From the NCBI GenBank assembly GCA_018398815.1, contig CM031595.1, positions 47,455,921 to 47,519,920 on the forward strand: 64,000 nucleotides of DNA, given 5' to 3'. The position numbers were made by a program, and so were the translations under genes. The stretch's first letter is position 1, and every line of letters begins with the position of its first letter. Positions 57,350-64,000 of the stretch are shown piece after piece. The notes beneath the pieces were generated by a model. It worked only from the letters and a program-made list of their open reading frames with translations, was not told the origin of the DNA and made no database searches. Source of the DNA: Conus ventricosus (taxonomy: Eukaryota > Mollusca > Gastropoda > Neogastropoda > Conidae).

Positions 57350-57860
57350 CGTGAATCTGAGAACGCGTTCCCAGATTTACCGGATACTGGGAACGCGTTC
57401 CCAGATTCCTGAACTTCCATCGTGAATCTGGAACTGGTGAAATCTGGAACGTCTCAGAAGCAAGAATATTGTTATCTGTGATTTTTCATGCAAATTTCTC
57501 TTGCAATCACGCCAAGAAGGCCTCAATAGAAGGCTCCAGAAAAAAAGGTTTAATTCCTCTATTTTTGAAAATTTGTTTGAAATACGCAAAGAAGCCTCAG
57601 AAAGAAGAGTACTTGTGAAAACATGCCAAGAAATTAATGGAAAAAGTGACAAAAGGCCAAAGATCTCAATTACACCTAATCAAATTGTTTCCTACTATCC
57701 GATAATCCATTCTTTCAATTCTCTTTCATGCCCTTCTGAGCTCTGAAAGACCACGTTCCCAGATATCACGGGCCTTCCAGATACACAGTATATTTGGGAA
57801 CGCGTCCCAGAAAAATCTGTGATATTGGAAGCCTTCCCAGAACACGTTCCCAGATTCACG
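57350..57860. mobile_element. Foldback element with GGGAACGCGTTCCC palindromes
   Basis: Inverted ends CGTGAATCTGAGAACGCGTTC (57350-57370; three mismatches of 21) and 57840-57860. The perfect palindrome GGGAACGCGTTCCC occurs at about 57389-57402, with partial copies at 57362, 57794 and 57840. The interior has an 81-codon frame (57501-57746) of no known family. Confidence 0.55.
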
Positions 57861-57904
57861 CACACCGCTCCCTTTGAGTTAAAAGTTTTCAGCGCCAACC
57901 ACTG

Positions 57905-59955
57905 TCAGGGCTTTCTTCCCTGAAGACCGACTGCTGTCAAGCGGTCCTCAATTTTCTTTCTGTCGCTTTCTCCCTGAAGACCCACTGCGTCAAGCGTCCT
58001 CAGAGTTTTCTTTCTGTCAGGGCTTTCTTCCCGAAGACCCACTGTGTCAAGCGTCCCAAGTTTTCTTTCCTGTCAGGCTTTCTTCCCTGAAGACCCACTG
58101 CTGTCAGCGGTCCTCAGATTTCTTACCTGTCAGGGCTTCTTCCTGAAACCCACTGCTGTCAAGCGGTCCTCAGAGTTTTCTTTCCTGTCAGGGCTTTCTT
58201 CCCTGAAGACCCACTGCTGTCAAGCGGTCCTCAGAGTTCTTTCTCTGCAGGGCTTTCTTCCCTGAAGACCGACTGCTGTCAAGCGGTCCTCAGAGTTTTC
58301 TTTCCTGTCAGGGCTTTCTTCCCTGAAGACCCACTGCTGTCAAGCGGTCCTCAGAGTTTTCTTTCCTGTCAGGGCTTTCTTCCCTGAAGACCCACTGCTG
58401 TCAAGCGGTCCTCAGAGTTTTCTTTCCTGTCAGGGCTTTCTTCCCTGAAGACCCACTGCTGTCAAGCGGTCCTCAGAGTTTTCTTTCCTGTCAGGGCTTT
58501 CTTCCCTGAAGACCCACTGCTGTCAAGCGGTCCTCAGAGTTTTCTTTCCTGTCAGGGCTTTCTTCCCTGAAGACCCACTGCTGTCAAGCGGTCCTCAGAG
58601 TTTTCTTTCCTGTCAGGGCTTTCTTCCCTGAAGACCCACTGCTGTCAAGCGGTCCTCAGAGTTTTCTTTCCTGTCAGGGCTTTTTCTCCTGAAGACCCAC
58701 TGCTGTCAAGCGGTCCTCAGAGTTTTTCTTTCCTGTCAGGGCTTTCTTCCCTGAAGACCCACTGCTGTCAAGCGGTCCTCAGAGTTTTCTTTCCTGTCAG
58801 GGCTTTCTTCCCTGAAGACCCACTGCTGTCAAGCGGTCCTCAGAGATTTCTTTCCTGTCAGGGCTTTCTTCCCTGAAGACCCACTGCTGTCAAGCGGTCC
58901 TCAGAGTTTTCTTTCCTGTCAGGGCTTTCTTCCCTGAAGACCCACTGCTGTCAAGCGGTCCTCAGAGTTTTCTTTCCTGTCAGGGCTTTCTTCCCTGAAG
59001 ACCCACTGCTGTCAAGCGGTCCTCAGAGTTTCTTTCCTGTCAGGGCTTTCTTCCCTGAAGACCGACTGCTGTCAAGCGGTCCTCAGAGTTTTCTTTCCTG
59101 TCAGGGCTTTCTTCCCTGAAGACCCACTGCTGTCAAGCGGTCCTCAGAGTTTTCTTTCCTGTCAGGGCTTTCTTCCCTGAAGACCCACTGCTGTCAAGCG
59201 GTCCTCAGAGTTTTCTTTCCTGTCAGGGCTTTCTTCCCTGAAGACCCACTGCTGTCAAGCGGTCCTCAGAGTTTTCTTTCCTGTCAGGGCTTTCTTCCCT
59301 GAAGACCCACTGCTGTCAAGCGGTCCTCAGAGTTTTCTTTCCTGTCAGGGCTTTCTTCCCTGAAGACCCACTGCTGTCAAGCGGTCCTCAGAGTTTTCTT
59401 TCCTGTCAGGGCTTTCTTCCCTGAAGACCCACTGCTGTCAAGCGGTCCTCAGAGTTTTCTTTCCTGTCAGGGCTTTCTTCCCTGAAGACCCACTGCTGTC
59501 AAGCGGTCCTCAGAGTTTTCTTTCCTGTCAGGGCTTTCTTCCCTGAAGACCCACTGCTGTCAAGCGGTCCTCAGAGTTTTCTTTCCTGTCAGGGCTTTCT
59601 TCCCTGAAGACCCACTGCTGTCAAGCGGTCCTCAGAGTTTTCTTTCCTGTCAGGGCTTTCTTCCCTGAAGACCGACTGCTGTCAAGCGGTCCTCAGAGTT
59701 TTCTTTCCTGTCAGGGCTTTCTTCCCTGAAGACCCACTGCTGTCAAGCGGTCCTCAGAGTTTTCTTTCCTGTCAGGGCTTTCTTCCCTGAAGACCCACTG
59801 CTGTCAAGCGGTCCTCAGAGTTTTCTTTCCTGTCAGGGCTTTCTTCCCTGAAGACCCACTGCTGTCAAGCGGTCCTCAGAGTTTTCTTTCCTGTCAGGGC
59901 TTTCTTCCCTGAAGACCCACTGCTGTCAAGCGGTCCTCAGAGTTTTCTTTCCTGT
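57905..59955. repeat. 61-bp satellite, about 33 copies
   Basis: Unit starts TGTCAGGGCTTTCTTCCCTG and continues with GAAGACCCACTGCTGTCAAG then CGGTCCTCAGAG and a T-rich link. Each unit contains CAGGG/CCCTG and GACC/GGTC inverted pairs. The central units are nearly identical. The first five carry several one-base losses. A rare GACCGACTG variant occurs at about 57927, 58267, 59060 and 59670. No open frame persists because 61 is not a multiple of three. Confidence 0.97.
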
Positions 59956-60311
59956 TCATAAACCGGGCACGAGATGACGAAGAAGGAAAACTGTCCGCAA
60001 GAAGGGGAGACAAGGGGAGATTCAAAAGAGAAGACATGGCCGCTCGCTCACGTTGGCTCCGGGACTTGTCGAGTATTCCCGTCTGCAGGCGCCTCAGTAG
60101 GTGGTATCATGTGTCTGCCAGATCAGAACAGGCACCATTGAAAATCACCTAGGAGACTCGACAGCAGTGTAGCGTTTTTTCTCTGGTGGGTTTCTTAATG
60201 GCTACCTGATACTGGTTGCTGAACTGTGGAGCCGGAGTTTTGACTGGTTGCGTGAGAGGGAACCTGAGTGTGAAAGGCATAGATGTAATTCTGCTGAGGA
60301 TGGATGGAAGA
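59956..60311. other. Unrecognised sequence
   Basis: No motif identified between the satellite and the GC/CA tracts. Confidence 0.5.
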
Positions 60312-60500
60312 TCGCGCGCGCGAGCGCGCGCATTACACACATAGATACGCGCGCGCGATCGCGCGCGCGATCGCGAGCGCGCGCGCCGCGCGGCACAATG
60401 CCACACACACACACACAACACACACACACACACACGCCGCGCGCGCGCGCGCGCGCAGGCAAACACGCAAACACGCACAGACGCACACAGACACACACAC

Positions 60501-60570
<70 letters not shown>

Positions 60571-60653
60571 CAGAATGAGAGAAAGAGAGGGAGACAGAGA
60601 GACAAACATAGAGAGAGAGACGCACGCACGCATGCACGCACACTCACGCATGT

Positions 60654-60716
<63 letters not shown>
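60312..60716. repeat. Alternating GC and CA tracts
   Basis: (GC)n with GCGATCGCGCGC palindromes at about 60312-60400, further GC at 60436-60457, and (CA)n tracts at about 60479-60568 and 60657-60715. Frames across it are low complexity on both strands. Confidence 0.97.
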
Positions 60717-60717
<1 letters not shown>

Positions 60718-61326
60718 CAATTTCAAACACATCCAGCATACAAATATCCCATACCCTACTTTCATAGAATGCTCAGGCAGAGATATCTAAGCACTTACGA
60801 GGCATTGTGACGAATTAGTTCTGAAAAAATGAACTCTCTAAATTATGGCAGGTATACGTTTCAACATGTAACCTATAAGAAAGATTCTGAAATGATATCC
60901 ACACGATTTTTCTTTGAGATTTGTTTTTCGTCTCCACGAATGTTTAATTTTTTTTTTTACTTATACTTTCATTACATACAGTAAATTATAATCCAGTCTC
61001 CCGACCCAGGTTGTAAGCCGCCAACTATCAGCCAGATAGATAGTCCTATCTTGGACCGTCCATTTCACAATAGACTGGTTTAATAAACGACCAACCACGG
61101 TCGACAGATCATAATCACTCAAGGAAAAACACGGTTCTCCAATCGAGTCTGAATCGAGTCCAATAAACCTCACACGCAGTCGCCCGATCGCGGTTCATTC
61201 ACGTATGGTCGATAGACAGACGGCTCCCGCCCTGGTCTCTGCCGTCGGTCGGATAACCGCAGTAGGTCGGGCGAAACCATAACAAATTGCATGTTTCAGT
61301 TCGCCAAGTCATACAGTGAGCCAATC
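60717..61326. other. Unrecognised sequence
   Basis: No gene or repeat family seen. Confidence 0.5.
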
Positions 61327-61368
61327 ACACACACCACACACACAACACACACACACACACACACACAC
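61327..61368. repeat. CA microsatellite
   Basis: Interrupted (CA)n. Confidence 0.95.
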
Positions 61369-61784
61369 CACATGTCCCAAAATACGTAAGAAAGTCTTAT
61401 CGTGAAAATAACGATGAAATATGTAAATAGACATTTACAATCATAACCCTCTTCCTAGAACTACAGACATTGTAAAAGTAATATTACTGTGTCTTGCTGA
61501 GTCGGAGGATGCTAAGGAATCTGTGGTTCACGGCTTGCACACAATTAATGCAGGCATTGTCGATTGCTATACGTAAGGGGAAAAACTTTCATTTTTCTGA
61601 TTGGACAATGTTAGAGCATGTATAAGCAAAAGATTTGTTTCAGATGAAGCAGAGATCAGAAAATAATGTGTAGGTGGTGGCTGAGTGATGCAGTGGGAGG
61701 AGAAGATCGGAAAGAAAGCGTGTGGAGGTGAGGGGGTGAGGTGAGAGTGAGGTGGATGTGGAAAAACGATCAATGGAACATCCA
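61369..61784. other. Unrecognised sequence
   Basis: No motif identified. Confidence 0.5.
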
Positions 61785-62010
61785 ACTCAAGTTAGAAAGC
61801 GGACAGAGAAGCTAGGGAGAGACAACTAGGACCAGAGGAAACACTTAAAACGGTTTATTTCATACGCTGGTTTGGCTCTTCCACGGACTAGGTAATGATT
61901 AGTGATGGGTTGAGCGTTGGTATTCAAACGTTAGGGCCAGTAAAGACGGTAATTTACAGTTTAATGTCCCTGATTCATTTGGGAGGAACGTCCGCTAGAA
62001 AGTTAATTTG
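61785..62010. repeat. Direct duplication flanking purine array, left copy
   Basis: AAGCGGACAGAGAAGC, GAGGAAAC, AAACGGT, TTGGTTTGGCT-type and GTTAGGGCCAGT words match 62525-62835 in the same order. Confidence 0.7.
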
Positions 62011-62235
62011 CTGTCCTTAGTTCTAAAGAGATTGCAGAGCAGACACAAGATTTTGAAAGTCAGGGAAAGCATCTAGGAGGGCGATGGAGTGCAGAAAGAG
62101 GATTCTCTCTTTCGAATGAGTGACTGGTGGAGCAGAATAAGAAAACTTGACAAAGAGAGAAGCAGACATAGAAAAAAACTGAAAGAAATAAGACGAGCAG
62201 ACTGAGCAGAGAGGAAGAGAAGCACATCGAAAGAA

Positions 62236-62510
62236 AAGCAGTGATGAAAAAAAAAGAGAGAGGAGCAGAGAGGAAGAGAAGCAGAGAGGAAGAGAAACAG
62301 AGAGGAAGAGAAGCAGAGAGGAAAGAGGAGCAGAGAGGAAGAGAAACAGAGAGGAAGAGAAGCAGAGAGGAAAGAGGAGCAGAGAGGAAGAGAAGCAGAG
62401 AGGAAGAGAAGCAGAGAGGAAAGAGGAGCAGAGAGGAAGAGAAGCAGAGAGGAAAGAGGAGCAGAGAGAAAGAGGAGCAGAGAGGAAAGAGAAGCAGAGA
62501 GGAAAAGATG
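62236..62510. repeat. Purine minisatellite (about 16 bp)
   Basis: Units of GCAGAGAGGAAGAGAA with variants of GCAGAGAGGAAAGAGG. Almost entirely purine on the + strand. Confidence 0.95.
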
Positions 62511-62524
62511 AAGAAGGACAGAGT

Positions 62525-62835
62525 GAGTAGAAAAGCGGACAGAGAAGCAAGGGAGAGACAATAGGAGCAGAGGGAGAGACAATAGGAGCAGAGGGAGAGA
62601 CAATAGGAGCAGAGGGAGAGACAATAGGAGCAGAGGGAGAGACAATAGGAGCAGAGGGAGAGACAATAGGAGCAGAGGAAACATAAAAACGGTGTGATAA
62701 GTACGCTTGGTTGGCTTTCGCACGGGGACTAGGGGAAAGGGGGTGAGGGTGGGGGGTCATCCCGTTAGGGCCAGTTCCAAAACGGCCAATTACTGAAAGG
62801 GCCCAGTGCCATTTGGGCCCAGGCGTAGAAGTAAT
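62525..62835. repeat. Direct duplication flanking purine array, right copy
   Basis: Match of 61785-62010, with the 21-bp minisatellite expanded inside it. Confidence 0.7.
62547..62690. repeat. 21-bp minisatellite, about seven copies
   Basis: Units of GGAGAGACAATAGGAGCAGA plus G in exact tandem. On the - strand they translate to a seven-residue Ser-Ala-Pro-Ile-Val-Ser repeat within a 307-codon low-complexity frame. Confidence 0.97.
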
Positions 62836-62950
62836 TTGCGATTCCATTCTGACAAGAGAGATGCAGAGAGACCGACACACAGATTGATGGTAGGAAAGAA
62901 ATCGAGAGAGGCAGAATGAGACCGAAAGAGAGATAGACAGTTTCAAAATG

Positions 62951-63085
62951 GAGTGACTGATGGCGGAGAACGAAGCAAAATTTTGAAAGAGAGGGGGTTA
63001 GTTACCGCCAAGGACATTGACAAACAAAGCACAGGACAAGACACGATGCATTTCGACCTCTTGGATATTCTTCAGGCAAAAAAAA
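62951..63085 (+). repeat. Dispersed repeat D, copy 3
   Basis: Longest copy: GAGTGACTGATGGCGG ... CACAGGACAAGACACGATGC ... GACCTCTTGGATATTCTTCA. No open frame. Confidence 0.75.
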
Positions 63086-63254
63086 CCCAGATCACGTTTA
63101 CCATTTAGGACAGTACAAACAAAGAACGAAGAGTGACTTATCTGTTGTCCATGTGGTAGGAAGAATGGCCGCCAGACATAAACCGCCAAACAGACATAAA
63201 CAGGTAAAAATGAGATGGACCAATTAAAAGAAACCGAGTGACCTAGACCGACTG

Positions 63255-63291
63255 ACAGAGAGAGAAGAGAGAGAGAGAGAGAAGCGAGTGA

Positions 63292-63360
<69 letters not shown>
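63255..63360. repeat. GA and GACA microsatellites
   Basis: (GA)n followed by (GACA)n. Confidence 0.95.
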
Positions 63361-63362
<2 letters not shown>

Positions 63363-63395
63363 CGGAGCAGTATTTCAGTGAGTGCGAGGGAATGC

Positions 63396-63396
63396 G

Positions 63397-63462
<66 letters not shown>

Positions 63463-63515
63463 TGCGTGCGTGCGTGCGTACGTGCGTGCGTGCTTGCGCG
63501 TGCGTGCGTGCGTGC

Positions 63516-63548
<33 letters not shown>

Positions 63549-63600
63549 GTGCGTGCGTGCGTGCGTGTGTGTGTGTGTGTGTGTGTGCGTGGCGTGCGTT
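63396..63600. repeat. TG and TGCG compound microsatellite
   Basis: (TG)n at 63397-63461, (TGCG)n, a second (TG)n and further mixed repeats to about 63600. Frames on both strands are low complexity. Confidence 0.97.
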
Positions 63601-64000
63601 GAGTGTTTGCTATATAAACGTGTGTGTTGTGTGCGTGGAGTGTTTGCGCGCGACGAATTAAGCTGACGGAAAGAAGGCGAAAACGCAAAGAAGCGCGGAA
63701 ATCCGAGTAAATGTGGGCATTGAGAGAAAGGGGAAAACAGATCAATGACAGAAAGTAAGCAAGACGGAAAGAACGGAACAGAAAAGAAAGGGGGAAATAA
63801 ACACACAAAGAAACCATTTTCAAGGCAAAGGAAGCGGAGAAGAAACAGAAGAGGGATCCAGAGACAGGGGACAGACGGAGAGAACAGGCAGGCAAACGGG
63901 AACACTTTGCAGCACTTTGGAACCCTTGTTTTTCTGAACAGTACAGTAAGTCACGCAAGCCTGTTTTGCACTTGGCCCCCAGAGAGGACGAAAGACTACA

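Noticed and set aside
57905..59955. CRISPR-like array
   Set aside because: The 61-bp units are contiguous identical repeats without variable spacers, in an animal genome. It is a satellite.
60202..60810. Open frames of 160-190 codons on both strands
   Set aside because: They consist of His-Thr or Cys-Val runs from CA tracts and Arg-Ala runs from GC tracts.
62023..62946. 307-codon - strand open frame with Ser-Ala-Pro-Ile-Val-Ser repeats
   Set aside because: It comes from purine-rich minisatellites that lack stop codons on the complementary strand. Periods divisible by three explain the 21-bp part.

Overview
This window looks like intergenic or heterochromatin-like DNA from an animal, most likely a mollusc (possibly a marine gastropod). 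The basis is its content: dense CA/TG, GA/CT and TA microsatellites, an assembly gap of Ns, decayed LINEs of several types, a Tc1-type transposon, a PIF/Harbinger deletion derivative, a tRNA-derived SINE with a GCGCCTA...AATAAATGCTGTTATT tail, and a short sequence (13784-13832) I associate with gastropod and bivalve interspersed repeats. The mollusc assignment is inference. I found no host protein-coding gene that I could defend. All recognisable coding sequence comes from transposable elements, and nearly all of it is broken.

Layout. 1-3300: microsatellites, homopolymer tracts, a weak tRNA-like SINE candidate and unrecognised sequence. 3300-14600: a mosaic of old duplicated repeat modules, including LINE 3' fragments, a degenerate GGAGACG minisatellite and a T-rich degenerate minisatellite built on GTTTAGTGTCC; the 3.3-5.6 kb segment recurs at 10.0-12.1 kb. 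15300-16620: a decayed LINE on the + strand. 17015-17345: a GGAGACG array with a three-unit higher-order repeat. 17450-18960: a decayed L1-like LINE on the - strand. 19100-20900: another T-rich array and a 45-bp minisatellite. 21001-21358: a SINE. 23840-24200: a LINE reverse-transcriptase fragment.

24480-37740 is the most unusual region: about 23 tandem units averaging about 555 bp. Most contain a module of about 131 bp framed by a branch-point-like and polypyrimidine/CAG stretch on the left and, in many copies, GTAAGTG on the right. The module is an internal 51-bp duplication and each half is an imperfect palindrome. Each unit also carries a TG-rich block and a G-rich block, often with a G-quadruplex motif. 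About nine copies keep an open frame through the module and about fourteen do not, so it resembles a tandem exon array that is a relic or pseudo-exon satellite at least in part.

38670-39390: Harbinger deletion derivative with perfect TTA target duplications. 39919-41120: a 600-bp sequence in two nearly identical tandem copies. 43351-44962: Tc1/IS630-like transposon with TA target duplications and one frameshift. 46235-50212: a near-full-length degraded endonuclease/RT LINE on the - strand. 50534-52570: two further LINE fragments and a 100-base gap. 52847-53284 and 57350-57860: foldback (MITE-like) elements. 54728-55385: pyrimidine tract. 55640-57005: a second L1-like relic. 57905-59955: a 61-bp satellite of about 33 copies. 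60312-64000: alternating GC/CA tracts, purine minisatellites and dispersed repeats.

The elements do not form a pathway. The window records transposon insertion, decay and tandem amplification.
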